A stretch of 64,000 nucleotides of DNA from Pseudarthrobacter oxydans. Its GTDB lineage: Bacteria; Actinomycetota; Actinomycetes; Actinomycetales; Micrococcaceae. The stretch covers positions 17,446 to 81,445 of the forward strand of contig NZ_JABTYH010000019.1 in the NCBI RefSeq assembly GCF_013314975.1, in the 5' to 3' direction. A program made the position numbers and the translations under genes. This document shows positions 35,963 through 44,530 of this stretch, piece after piece (within the stretch, counting starts at the first letter, position 1; the number at the start of each line of letters is the position of its first letter). A model generated the notes under the pieces. That model saw only the letters and a program-made list of their open reading frames with translations, made no database searches and was not told the origin of the DNA.

Positions 35963-38496
35963 ACGCTGACAGGCAGGTGCGTACTGCCCGCCTCGCCTGG
36001 TCCACGGTGGTGCTGCCTGCCCTCCATGACGGGAAGGCAGCCCTGAAATCGGCCCCCTTTACGCTTGTGGTGCTCGGTCTTTTCCTCGCCGTGGGGGCAG
36101 TGACCGGCAGCTTCGCGGCAGGCCCGCCCGAACAGCTGCTGGGACTTGCGGGCGTCAGCGGGCCGGGGCTTCGGGACGGCACCTGGTGGTCCCTCTTTAC
36201 CAGCCTCTTCTTCGCCACGAATCCGCTGGCCTACCTGGTGGCCGCACTGATGATTGTGGTCTTCCTGGGGCCCGCCGAACGCAGGCTGGGAACGCGGGCG
36301 GCCATCGCGCTGCTGCTGGGAGGCCAGTTCGCCGCCGTCACGCTGTTCCTCCTGGTGACTCAGGTTGCCGGGTACGTGGGGGACGGCTGGCTGGACCGGA
36401 TGTCGGACGACGTCCTGGTGGGCCCTTACGCCCCGCTGCTGACGGCGGGACTGGCGGGAAGCGCGCGGCTGCCGGTCCTGTGGCAGCGCAGGCTCCGGAC
36501 AGCCGTGCTGTCCATCTCGCTCCTGCTGGTCCTGTATGTGGGCCACGCTGAAACCGTGATCGGGCTGCTGGGCGCCGTGCTGGGGCTCCTGGCCGGGTGG
36601 TGGATCCAGGGGGACCAGGGACAGCTCCACCGGCACCGTTCAACCGGACGCGAAACCAGGAACCTCCTGGCCCTGACGGTCGCCGTCTTTGCCGTGGGAC
36701 CGATCCTGACCGGCATCGCCCGGGCGCCCACGGGTCCGCTGGCCCTGCTGCGCGACGTGGTCCTGAATCCGTTGCCGACGCTTGGGCAGTTTGCATTCAA
36801 CTGCGGCGCCACGGTTGAGGCTTCCTGCCTGGAAGAGGGCCGGGCCGGTTTTGCCGGTCCGGTCGGGCTTGCCCTGGCGGTGGTCCCGGTAGCCCTGCTG
36901 CTCATCTGCGCGGACGGCATGCGCCGCGGCCGGCGCCTTGCCCTGAACATTGCCATCGCCATCCAGCTGGCCGTTACGGCGCTGGCCGCCGTCTACCTTG
37001 CCCTCTTCGCGCTGTTGCCCTCGAGGAGCCAAGTGCCCAATGCCGGACCGCTGGGCTCGGCGTTTGCCCACGTGCTGCCCCTTGTGGTGGTGCCGCTGCT
37101 GCTGGCGCTGGTCCTGTGGTTGAACCGGTGGCAGTTCCGGGTGCAGACAGCGCCGTACGCCCGCCGGGTGCTTGCGGCGGTGGCGGGAGGAACATGGCTG
37201 GCGCTGGCCGGCTCCTACGCGCTGGCCTGGTTCTGGTCAGGAGGGCTGGAGCGCGACGGCGGGTTGCTGGGACTGCTGGCCGAGCTGGCCAGGCAGTATG
37301 TCCCCATCCCCATCCCGCAGCATTACCGCGGCGTTTTCGCTGACCGCAATGCCGTGGAATCCGTGCTGTTTGCCTATTCCGGACCGGTGTTTTGGGTCAT
37401 CGCGCTTGCCGCCGTGTGGTGGGTGCTGCTGGGCAAGGCCCATGGCACAGACTCCGGCGTGGAGGACAGGGAGAGGGCCCGGTCGCTCCTGCGCCAGGGC
37501 GGCGGCCCGCTCTCGTGGATGGCGCTGTGGGAACCCAACACCTACTGGTTCAGCTCCGACGGCAAGGGTGCCGTCGCCTTCCAGCAGCACGGCAGCGTTG
37601 CCCTCACCCTGGGCGGAGCCTTCGGACCGAAGGAAGCCCAGCAGCGCGTCACCGGCGAATTCCTGGCCTATTGCAGGAGCCACGCGTTGATTCCGGCACT
37701 GTATTCGTGCGATGACACATTGTGGCCGGCACTTCAGGAGCAGGGGTTCGCCCGGGTGGCCGTTGCCCAGGAAACGCGGTTGCCAATCCGCGAGCTTGAG
37801 TTCAAAGGCAAGGAATGGCAGAACGTCCGGACAGCGCTGAACCGGGCCGCCAAGCTGGGCGTTCGTGCCGTGTGGGGGCCTTACCACTCGCTGCCGGCGG
37901 CGCTCCGGTCACGGTTGAGCGAGGTGTCCGAAGAGTGGGCAGCAGGAAAGTCTGTCCCCGAGATGGGCTTCACCCTGGGCGGTGTGGACGAGCTTGAGGA
38001 CGAGGAGGTGCTGTGCTGCCTCGCCGTGGACGGCAACGGAACCGTCCACGGCGTCACCAGCTGGCTTCCCGTGTACGACGGCGGGCGGCTGGTCAGCCGG
38101 ACACTGGACGTCATGCGCCGTGGCGCCGAGGGTTTTCCCGGGGTGATGGAGTTCCTGATCGCCTCCGCGGTCCTGGAGCTGCGCGGCTCGGTGGAGGTCA
38201 TCTCCCTGTCCGGTTCCCCGTTGGCGCGGGTCCCCGATGGCGGGGAGGACGGGCAGCCGGGGCCGGAGAACCTGGTGAAAATCCTGGACCTCGTGGGGCA
38301 CGCGCTGGAACCTGTTTACGGGTTCCGGTCCCTGGCGGCGTTCAAATCAAGGTTCAAGCCCGAGTATCGCGCACTCTACCTCTTTTACCAGGACCCGCTG
38401 CACCTGCCGGCCATTGGCCGGGCGCTGACCCGCGCCTACCTCCCCGGGCTGTCCCTCGCGCAGGGCGCGCGTCTGGTGCGAAGTTTAGGAAAATGA
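35959..38496 (+). CDS. Rhomboid-like membrane domain fused to DUF2156 (MprF-type) domain
   Basis: An 845-residue protein. Residues from about 30 to 215 hold six helices with rhomboid-like features: GTWWSLFTSLFFA (L1-loop-like) and GHAETVIGLLGAVLGLLAG (TM6-like with His). Further helices run to about residue 495. The C-terminal 350 residues are the DUF2156/LPG_synthase_C domain, with NVRTALNRAAKLGV and TSWLPVYDGGRLVSRTLDVMRR, which in MprF transfers an amino acid from aminoacyl-tRNA to a lipid. The rhomboid GxSG serine is not apparent, so that part is probably not a protease. GTG 35959 overlaps the esterase stop. Substrate amino acid and lipid are unknown. Confidence 0.82.
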   Translation: MNADRQVRTARLAWSTVVLPALHDGKAALKSAPFTLVVLGLFLAVGAVTGSFAAGPPEQLLGLAGVSGPGLRDGTWWSLFTSLFFATNPLAYLVAALMIVVFLGPAERRLGTRAAIALLLGGQFAAVTLFLLVTQVAGYVGDGWLDRMSDDVLVGPYAPLLTAGLAGSARLPVLWQRRLRTAVLSISLLLVLYVGHAETVIGLLGAVLGLLAGWWIQGDQGQLHRHRSTGRETRNLLALTVAVFAVGPILTGIARAPTGPLALLRDVVLNPLPTLGQFAFNCGATVEASCLEEGRAGFAGPVGLALAVVPVALLLICADGMRRGRRLALNIAIAIQLAVTALAAVYLALFALLPSRSQVPNAGPLGSAFAHVLPLVVVPLLLALVLWLNRWQFRVQTAPYARRVLAAVAGGTWLALAGSYALAWFWSGGLERDGGLLGLLAELARQYVPIPIPQHYRGVFADRNAVESVLFAYSGPVFWVIALAAVWWVLLGKAHGTDSGVEDRERARSLLRQGGGPLSWMALWEPNTYWFSSDGKGAVAFQQHGSVALTLGGAFGPKEAQQRVTGEFLAYCRSHALIPALYSCDDTLWPALQEQGFARVAVAQETRLPIRELEFKGKEWQNVRTALNRAAKLGVRAVWGPYHSLPAALRSRLSEVSEEWAAGKSVPEMGFTLGGVDELEDEEVLCCLAVDGNGTVHGVTSWLPVYDGGRLVSRTLDVMRRGAEGFPGVMEFLIASAVLELRGSVEVISLSGSPLARVPDGGEDGQPGPENLVKILDLVGHALEPVYGFRSLAAFKSRFKPEYRALYLFYQDPLHLPAIGRALTRAYLPGLSLAQGARLVRSLGK

Positions 38497-38594
38497 ATAC
38501 CGCGCGGCACCTTTACTGATGCATTTCCTCCAAAACGGGCGGCCGGGAATCCGCGCCTTTTGTCCTGCAACTCCGGCTTCTGGAACTGAACATA

Positions 38595-38630
38595 AAAATG
38601 GTCCCCGGCATAAATGCCGGGGACCATTTT
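38595..38630 (-). terminator. Perfect 17-bp bidirectional terminator
   Basis: Arms 38595-38611 and 38614-38630 pair perfectly with only AA between them. On the minus strand the stem ends in TTTTTATG, 34 nt after the cspA stop; on the plus strand it ends in TTTTGCTG, 98 nt after the DUF2156 gene. It can therefore terminate both converging transcripts. Confidence 0.85.
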
Positions 38631-38664
38631 GCTGCCAACCGCTGGTGCGGGCGGCGGGCGGAGA

Positions 38665-38868
38665 CTAGACCAGCGTTACGCCGGTAGCCTGCGGACCCTT
38701 TGCGCCCTGTCCGATTTCGAACTGAACGCGCTGGTTCTCGTCGAGGGTCTTGAAGCCGCCGGTCTGGATTTCGGAGTAGTGGACGAAGACGTCACCGTCC
38801 GAATCATCCGGGGTAATGAAGCCGAAGCCCTTTTCAGCGTTGAACCACTTGACGGTTCCCTGTGCCAT
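38665..38868 (-). CDS. cspA: Cold-shock protein, CspA family
   Basis: A 67-residue single cold-shock domain that binds single-stranded RNA/DNA and acts as RNA chaperone. RNP1 is KGFGFI, RNP2 is VFVHY, and the start [18 protein letters not shown] is canonical. ATG 38868 follows GAGGAGA with 6-nt spacing, one of the strongest ribosome binding sites in the window. The long untranslated leader upstream is typical for this family. Confidence 0.97.
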   Translation of the reverse strand: MAQGTVKWFNAEKGFGFITPDDSDGDVFVHYSEIQTGGFKTLDENQRVQFEIGQGAKGPQATGVTLV

Positions 38869-39072
38869 TTATTTCTCCTCATTGTGGAACTTTTTAAGAT
38901 CGGCACACCTCGTGCCGGCCTTGGTCACTCCGCGAGAAGAATCCTGGTGTGCCGCCCCTGGAAAAGGAACCGGCGGTGCAGGAGCTTCGCGCTCGCAACA
39001 TGTCTTGCGAGCATGAAAAAACACCTACACAAAGACTGAGATAAGAATTTCATGCCCATTCCCGCAGGTCAA
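38869..39072 (-). promoter_or_regulatory. cspA promoter and long 5' UTR (candidate)
   Basis: On the minus strand TTGACC (39072-39067) and AATTCT (39049-39044) are spaced by 17 nt. Initiation just after them would give a 5' UTR of about 170 nt, close to the length known for cold-shock genes whose leader refolds with temperature. The -10 match is weak; no coding frame is visible in this stretch. The remaining 39073-39169 holds nothing recognisable. Confidence 0.4.
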
Positions 39073-39169
39073 CGGTTTGGGCTTCAAAACGGATAAATTT
39101 TGGGCAAAGAGGAGGTTAATGCGCACGTCAGGGCATCCTCCACCACACAAGGACCACCGGGCGGCACCG

Positions 39170-39865
39170 TCAGAAAAGCCGGGACTCGCTGTCGTCAACG
39201 CCGCGCATGGCGTCGTAGTCCAACGTGACGCAATCGATGCCCCGGTCATTGGCAAGGACCTTGGCCTGCGGCTTGATCTGCTGGGCCGCGAAAATTCCGC
39301 GCACCGGGGCCAGCAGCGGATCGCGGTTGAGCAACTCGAGGTATCGCGTGAGTTGCTCCACGCCGTCGATATCGCCGCGCCGCTTCAGCTCAATGGCAAC
39401 CGTAGCGCCCTCGGCATCGCGCGCCAGGATATCCACCGGACCGATGGCGGTGAAGTATTCACGGCGGATGAGGGAGTACCCCGTCCCCAGGGTCTCGATC
39501 TGTTCGGCCAGGAGCCGCTGCAGGTCTGCCTCCACGCCATCCTTGATGAGCCCGGGGTCAACGCCGAGGTCGTGGGACGATTCATCGAGCTTTTCATGGA
39601 TGTTGATGATGAGCCGGTCATCGGTCTTGGCCGACTGGACGGTCCACTGCTCCATCACCCCCAGCTCAAGATCCACGTCTTCCGGGGAGGAAACCCTGAG
39701 CGTGGCCGGGGGGCTCATCCAGTTGAGCGGCTTGTAGGAACCGCCGTCTGAATGGACCAGGACGGAGCCGTCGGCCTTCACCAGCAGGAGCCTGGTGGCA
39801 AGCGGGAGGTGGGCTTTGAGCCGGCCAACATAATCAACGGAGCATCGGGCTATGACAAGTCGCAC
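39170..39865 (-). CDS. nucS: Endonuclease NucS (non-canonical mismatch repair)
   Basis: A 231-residue nuclease responsible for mismatch-specific double-strand cleavage in Actinobacteria lacking MutS/MutL. The N-terminal DNA-binding/dimerisation half is followed by a RecB-like nuclease with GPVDILARD (Asp145) and AIELKRRG (Glu159, Lys161), then [12 protein letters not shown] 39865 (read MRLVIARCS) is chosen; it has a TAGTCT box 7 nt upstream. In-frame sequence continues upstream without stops but looks non-coding and overlaps an opposite-strand gene. The last residues ESRLF resemble a C-terminal sliding-clamp binding tail as reported for NucS. Confidence 0.95.
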   Translation of the reverse strand: MRLVIARCSVDYVGRLKAHLPLATRLLLVKADGSVLVHSDGGSYKPLNWMSPPATLRVSSPEDVDLELGVMEQWTVQSAKTDDRLIINIHEKLDESSHDLGVDPGLIKDGVEADLQRLLAEQIETLGTGYSLIRREYFTAIGPVDILARDAEGATVAIELKRRGDIDGVEQLTRYLELLNRDPLLAPVRGIFAAQQIKPQAKVLANDRGIDCVTLDYDAMRGVDDSESRLF

Positions 39866-39872
39866 GCCGTAC

Positions 39873-39878
39873 AGACTA
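39873..39878 (-). promoter_or_regulatory. Leaderless -10 box TAGTCT for nucS
   Basis: On the minus strand TAGTCT ends 7 nt before GTG 39865. It supports this start over longer in-frame versions. Confidence 0.5.
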
Positions 39879-39969
39879 CCGTCTGCAGTGGACGCAGCTG
39901 GCAGCCGGTGCCCACCGCCCCCGGGCTTGCCCGCAGGAATATGCACGGCGGCTGGGGCAGAATGGAAGC

Positions 39970-40326
39970 ATGCCGCGCTCCAACCGACCCCGCCGTCCAG
40001 TGTCCGGAAAGGGGGCTGTGTCCGGGAGGGCGGGCGCTGGAAAGAAGGGCAGCCGGGAGGTACCCGAGCTCGACCTGGAACGGGCGCGTGCCGGCATCGC
40101 GCGGCGGGAGAGCGCCCCTGACGGCGAGTGGATGGTGCGCACCATGACCGCCAGGAATGCCGAAAAGACCTACATCTGCCCCGAGTGCTCCACGGCCGTG
40201 CCGCCCGGTGTGGCCCACCTGGTGGTCTGGAAGGACGACCACCTGTTCGGCGCTGCCGCCGGACTGGCCGAGCGGCGGCACTGGCACACCAACTGCTGGA
40301 TGTCGCGCAGTTACCGCTACCGCTGA
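39970..40326 (+). CDS. Small basic protein with zinc-ribbon-like CPEC, unknown function
   Basis: A 118-residue protein. The first 40 residues are rich in Arg/Lys/Gly/Pro and probably disordered. A compact C-terminal part contains [21 protein letters not shown] and later HWHTNCW; the two Cys of CPEC plus His/Cys of HTNC could bind one zinc. It resembles actinobacterial proteins often labelled ATP/GTP-binding without evidence. CAGAAT 6 nt before the ATG (39958-39963) is a near-match to the leaderless -10 pattern. It is divergent from nucS, sharing its upstream region. Confidence 0.75.
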   Translation: MPRSNRPRRPVSGKGAVSGRAGAGKKGSREVPELDLERARAGIARRESAPDGEWMVRTMTARNAEKTYICPECSTAVPPGVAHLVVWKDDHLFGAAAGLAERRHWHTNCWMSRSYRYR

Positions 40327-40356
40327 ACGGGCGGGCGAAGATGCGCCGGCTGTCGC

Positions 40357-40362
40357 TAAGCT
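40357..40362 (+). promoter_or_regulatory. Leaderless -10 box TAAGCT
   Basis: TAAGCT ends 7 nt before ATG 40370. No Shine-Dalgarno sequence at the right distance is seen, and the box supports this start over longer in-frame versions. Confidence 0.55.
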
Positions 40363-40369
40363 GGCAGGC

Positions 40370-41170
40370 ATGACTTTTGATCCGGCGTCGTACGAATTCC
40401 GCCAGGGCCCAGGCCCCACTCCCATCCGTGCCTCCACCGTGCTGCCCGCCAGGCGCGAGCTGGTGAAGCTGGACACGGAAGACGGCCACACCCTGGTGGC
40501 CGAGCTGGCGCTGCCGGAATCCGGCCCCGTGAAGGCCACGTTGATCACCCTGCATCCCCTTCCCACGCACGGCGGGTTCATGGACTCGCATGTCTACCGC
40601 AAGGCTTCCTACCGGCTGCCTGCTCTCGCCGGCATCGCCGTGCTGCGGTTCAACACCCGCGGAACCGCATCCCCGCACGGAACCAGCAGCGGGGCCTTCG
40701 ACGAAGGCGTCGGGGAGCGCCATGACATGGAGGCCGCGGTCCGCTTCGCCGTCGAACGCGGCCTGCCCAACCGCTGGCTGGTCGGCTGGTCCTTCGGCAC
40801 GGAACTCGCCCTGATGTACGGAGCCGTTGAGCCGGTGGCGTCCCAGGTCGAGGGGGCAATCCTGCTTTCGCCGCCGCTGCACCGCGCCAAGGACAAGGAC
40901 CTGCTCCAGTGGGCCGCATCCGGCAAGCCGCTCACGGTCCTGGTGCCGGAGCACGACGATTTCCTCAAACCTGCCGAGGCGGCCGAACGCTTCAGCCTGG
41001 TGCCGCAGGCCCGCGTGGTGGGCGTGGACGGGGCCAAACACCTGTGGGTGGGGGAGAAGTATGCTGCCCGGGTCCTCAACGAGATTGTGGATGAGGTCAG
41101 CGAGGCAGGATCAGGCGCCGCAGGACTGCCGCAGGAATGGGACGGGCCCGTCGCAACAGCCTCCGCCTAG
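40370..41170 (+). CDS. Alpha/beta hydrolase
   Basis: A 266-residue cytoplasmic alpha/beta hydrolase of the dienelactone-hydrolase/YfhR-like type. [12 protein letters not shown] forms the oxyanion strand, [14 protein letters not shown] the next conserved loop, [13 protein letters not shown] the nucleophile elbow (Ser141), EHDDFLKP the acid region and [10 protein letters not shown] the catalytic histidine. No signal peptide. Substrate is not predictable. The gene stands alone after the zinc-ribbon-like gene and converges on an AI-2E-type permease gene. Confidence 0.87.
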   Translation: MTFDPASYEFRQGPGPTPIRASTVLPARRELVKLDTEDGHTLVAELALPESGPVKATLITLHPLPTHGGFMDSHVYRKASYRLPALAGIAVLRFNTRGTASPHGTSSGAFDEGVGERHDMEAAVRFAVERGLPNRWLVGWSFGTELALMYGAVEPVASQVEGAILLSPPLHRAKDKDLLQWAASGKPLTVLVPEHDDFLKPAEAAERFSLVPQARVVGVDGAKHLWVGEKYAARVLNEIVDEVSEAGSGAAGLPQEWDGPVATASA

Positions 41171-41245
41171 GACCCCTGGTTCCGCCGCGGGTTCGGCCCC
41201 ACCGCGCCGGCCCGGTGCTGGACCTGCCGTGGTGCTGCTCCTGCG

Positions 41246-42580
41246 TTAGTGCTGGTCCTGGCGGACGATGTAAATCTCCCTGACCAGCAGCAGGACAGCA
41301 GCCGCCGTGGGAATGGCGATGAGGGCGCCGAGCACGCCCAGCAGGCTGCCGCCGGCAATGACGGAGATAACCGCCACGGCGCCGGGAACGGCCACGGCCT
41401 TCTGCATGATGCGCGGGGAGATGAAGTAGGCCTCGAACTGCAGGTAGGCGAAGTAGCAGATTCCGTAGATGGCCGCGGTCTGCCAGCCCTCCGTCAGCGA
41501 GACCAGCAGCACCACGATCCCGGCAATCATGCCGCCCACCAGCGGAATGAAGGCGAGCAGGGCCACCACGAAGGCCAGCAGCAGGGCGAAGGGTATTCCC
41601 ACGATTGACATCACGATGAAGGCAAAGGTGGCATTCAGGAGGGCGACCACAGCCTGCCCGATCACGTAGTTGCCCACCGACCGGGTGATTTCCTCGGACA
41701 GGGCCTCCACGCGGTGCCGCCGGGACCGCGGCGCAAGCCGGTAGCCCCACTTCTTCATCGCAGGCAGGGCGGCAAGGAAATACAGGCTCAGCACCAGGAC
41801 GATCAGGGTGCCGAAAAGTCCGTTGGCCACGGTGGAACCAAAGCCGACAACACCGCCGAAGATTCCACCCATCGCCGCGGGGTCGTTGACGAACTTGTCC
41901 AGCTCTTCCGTGACGCGGTCACGCACACCGAACTGGTCGTCCAGGCTGCGGAAGAACTCGGAATCGATGAAGTCCCGGATCCACACCGGTGCTTGCTCGA
42001 CGATCTGCGTGACCTGCTGCACGATGGTGGGAATAAGGGTGGCGAAGAAGCCGACGACGGCGCTCACCAGCACGGTGACGGACACCAGGATCCCGGCAGG
42101 GCGGGGAATTTTCCGGCCCTCCAGCCAACTGACGACAGGCTCCAGTCCCAGCGCGATGAACAGCGCCGCAACGATCCACAGGAGCAGTTGCGTGGTGTTG
42201 GAGCCGATCCAGTAGACCAGCAGTGCAAGCCCAACGCCCACGGTTCCCATGAACCCCAGGTACAGGGGATGCTGCGGCGAAATCCGGGGGCCCGGACTGC
42301 CGAACTGCGGCTCCACCCCGCTGTCCTGGCCACCGCCGTCACCGTCCTGGCGCGTGTACTCCGGCGGCATCTCGAAACGAAGCCGTGGCTGGGCGCCCGG
42401 CAAAGGCTGGCGCAGCCGCTGGGCCAGCATCCCGAGTGCGGCCGCGGCGGGCCTCTTCCGGCGGGCAGTTCCAGGACCCTGACCAGGACCTATTCCAGGA
42501 CCGTTGGGAGCGGCTGCCGGCGGCTGCGTACCCCCCGGGTTCTCTGGTGCCGCGGAGGATTCGTCCGTCTTGTCTGTCAC
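41246..42580 (-). CDS. AI-2E/PerM-family permease
   Basis: A 444-residue protein of the TqsA/PerM (AI-2E transporter) family. A disordered Pro/Gly/Ala-rich N-terminus of about 100 residues precedes some seven to eight helices; the conserved FALLLAFVVALLAFIPLVGG and PRIMQKAVAVPG blocks are present. Members include a quorum-signal exporter and Na+(Li+)/H+ antiporters, so transport substrate is open. GTG 42580 is the start used; no strong ribosome binding site is seen. Confidence 0.88.
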   Translation of the reverse strand: MTDKTDESSAAPENPGGTQPPAAAPNGPGIGPGQGPGTARRKRPAAAALGMLAQRLRQPLPGAQPRLRFEMPPEYTRQDGDGGGQDSGVEPQFGSPGPRISPQHPLYLGFMGTVGVGLALLVYWIGSNTTQLLLWIVAALFIALGLEPVVSWLEGRKIPRPAGILVSVTVLVSAVVGFFATLIPTIVQQVTQIVEQAPVWIRDFIDSEFFRSLDDQFGVRDRVTEELDKFVNDPAAMGGIFGGVVGFGSTVANGLFGTLIVLVLSLYFLAALPAMKKWGYRLAPRSRRHRVEALSEEITRSVGNYVIGQAVVALLNATFAFIVMSIVGIPFALLLAFVVALLAFIPLVGGMIAGIVVLLVSLTEGWQTAAIYGICYFAYLQFEAYFISPRIMQKAVAVPGAVAVISVIAGGSLLGVLGALIAIPTAAAVLLLVREIYIVRQDQH

Positions 42581-42771
42581 TGGTTTTGGGGGCCTGTTCC
42601 GTACGTGGCGCCGCGGGTGCGGGCGGGTGTGATGATCATCGCAAACACTATCAGCAGCCTTGTCAACAACAGCTGAAGTGCCTGCTCAGCGGCCCGCTGG
42701 CGATCCTGCGCGAAGCCCCGATCCGGGCCCGCGATAACAAAACGGATACTATTGAAACTAAACCCCCGCTG

Positions 42772-44478
42772 ATGATAGGTGTTCCCTTGCGTTTAAAGAC
42801 TGCAGTCGCACTCGTGCTGCTCGGCCTCCTGACACTCTTGGCCGGCATCGGCCAGAGGACCATCTGGGCCCCCTCCGAGACCTTTACGGCTTCCGCGCCG
42901 GCCGATGCTGCCGCTGCGCCGATTACCGTGATCGACCAGAACCTGCGGACCCTTCACGGCGGCACAGTCAAGATCGACATCGAGGGCGACGGCAACTTCA
43001 TGCTGGCGGCCGGCCGGCCGGACGACGTGGACGCCTGGGTTGGCCAGGCCGCGCACAACACCATTAGCGGCGTTTCCGAGGACCGGGCGTCCCTCCAGGT
43101 TGAACACACCGACGGCGAGGCCACCGTACCCAACCCCGCCGGCTCGGACCTCTGGGTTTCCACCGAGAATGCCAGCGGCGAGCTCGAATACTCCTGGACG
43201 CCGCCGGCTGACGGCGACTGGACCCTGCTGCTGGCCTCGGACGGAACCCAGCCCGCACCTGCCTCCATCTCCATGACGTTCCCCAACGACACCTCCACAC
43301 CCTGGGCCGTACCCCTGATGGTCCTTGGTTCCCTCCTGGTTGTCGCCGGGATCGTACTGGCCCTGCTCTCTGCCCGCCGGCGCAACGGTGAAGGCGGCGG
43401 CGAGGGCAGCGGCTTCGCCCGGCGCGCCCGCGCCCGCAGCGAGGCCAAGTCGTCCTCGCGCGTGACCATGGCTGCTGCCGGCGTGGTCGCCGCTGCCGTG
43501 GTCGCCGGAACCGGCGTCGCCGCAAGCGCCACTTCTCCCGCGCCCGCGCCTTCATCGGATGCGGCATCGGCGTCGCCCGCCGCGCAGGAGGCAGGCTCGC
43601 CCGTCCTGCTGGATGCCCAGTTCCGCCGGATCCTGGAGCAGGTCTCCAGCGCCGTTGACGCAGGCGATGCGGCCAAGGACGCCGCGAAGCTGTCCGACCG
43701 GGTTGGCGGAACCGAACTGGAAGTCCGCACCCAGAACTACAAGATCCGTTCACAGGTGGGCTCCTACGAGCCGCGCATGCCGGTGCGGTCCACCAAGCTC
43801 CTCACCACCGTGGTGACCAGCGAGCGCGAATGGCCGCGGTCCGTCATGGCCGTGACACAGGGTGAGGGCAACGTGGTGCCGCAGCTGCTGACCCTGGTCC
43901 AGGCCTCACCGCGCGAGAACTACAAGCTCGTGGAAACCAACCCGCTGCAGCCCGGCACCACATTCCCCACCATCAGCCGGGACGGCACCGAGACGCTGGC
44001 ACCCGCGGACAAGACGGGCCTGCTCTACAGCGGTGAAGAAGCCCTGTCCGGCCTGGCCGACCGCCTCACCTCCGAAGACTCGGCCTTCAAGGACAAGCTG
44101 GTGGAAGGGGAGTCCTCGCCGTACATCGCGGACACCCTGTCCTACCAGGCTGAAGTGGTGAAGTCCGGCGAGAACGGCAACTTCTCCTTCACCCACAAGG
44201 TGGTCCCGGAAAGCACTGTTGTCTTCCGCACGGCTGACGGCGGCGCGCTGGTGCTGGGACGGATCAACTTCGGCTTCGAGGGGACCCCCAAGGCCGCGGG
44301 CGACAAGCTCACCATCGGTGACGACGCAGCGGCACTGGCCGGCGGCAAGGAAACCACCACCGGCATGGTCCTGAGCTTTGCCGAGTCGGTGGCCGTGTAC
44401 GTGCCACCGGCAGGATCCACGGACCCGATGAAGCTTGTGGCGGCAACCCGCGGCCTGACGGGGGCCAGCTTCAAGTAA
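42772..44478 (+). CDS. Three-helix membrane protein with large extracytoplasmic domains, unknown function
   Basis: A 568-residue protein. One helix lies at the N-terminus (LKTAVALVLLGLLTLLAGIG), followed by a likely external beta-rich segment of about 150 residues, a second helix near 178-205 (WAVPLMVLGSLLVVAGIVLA), a basic Arg/Lys loop, a third helix near 228-248 and a long Ala/Ser/Pro linker leading to a C-terminal domain of about 300 residues outside the membrane. The last domain has motifs such as ERDWPRSVMAV-like SEREWPRSVMAV. I recognise no characterised family. TTG 42787 is a possible alternative start. A thioredoxin-fold/TPR gene follows but has its own -10 box. Confidence 0.7.
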   Translation: MIGVPLRLKTAVALVLLGLLTLLAGIGQRTIWAPSETFTASAPADAAAAPITVIDQNLRTLHGGTVKIDIEGDGNFMLAAGRPDDVDAWVGQAAHNTISGVSEDRASLQVEHTDGEATVPNPAGSDLWVSTENASGELEYSWTPPADGDWTLLLASDGTQPAPASISMTFPNDTSTPWAVPLMVLGSLLVVAGIVLALLSARRRNGEGGGEGSGFARRARARSEAKSSSRVTMAAAGVVAAAVVAGTGVAASATSPAPAPSSDAASASPAAQEAGSPVLLDAQFRRILEQVSSAVDAGDAAKDAAKLSDRVGGTELEVRTQNYKIRSQVGSYEPRMPVRSTKLLTTVVTSEREWPRSVMAVTQGEGNVVPQLLTLVQASPRENYKLVETNPLQPGTTFPTISRDGTETLAPADKTGLLYSGEEALSGLADRLTSEDSAFKDKLVEGESSPYIADTLSYQAEVVKSGENGNFSFTHKVVPESTVVFRTADGGALVLGRINFGFEGTPKAAGDKLTIGDDAAALAGGKETTTGMVLSFAESVAVYVPPAGSTDPMKLVAATRGLTGASFK

Positions 44479-44517
44479 TCCCCGTCCTGCAGTAGCCCCG
44501 GCAGCGGCCGGAGTGGC

Positions 44518-44523
44518 TAGAGT
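44518..44523 (+). promoter_or_regulatory. Leaderless -10 box TAGAGT
   Basis: TAGAGT ends 7 nt before ATG 44531. AGTGGAAAG follows but lacks a proper Shine-Dalgarno core. Confidence 0.55.
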
Positions 44524-44530
44524 GGAAAGC

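Noticed and set aside
36000..36600. Active rhomboid protease
   Set aside because: The TM6-like HAETVIGLLGAVLG segment is present but no GxSG serine motif is apparent in the preceding helix.
39866..41041. N-terminal extension of nucS to over 600 codons
   Set aside because: The extension overlaps two opposite-strand genes with their own promoters, has no domain, and GTG 39865 with a -10 box gives the normal NucS length.
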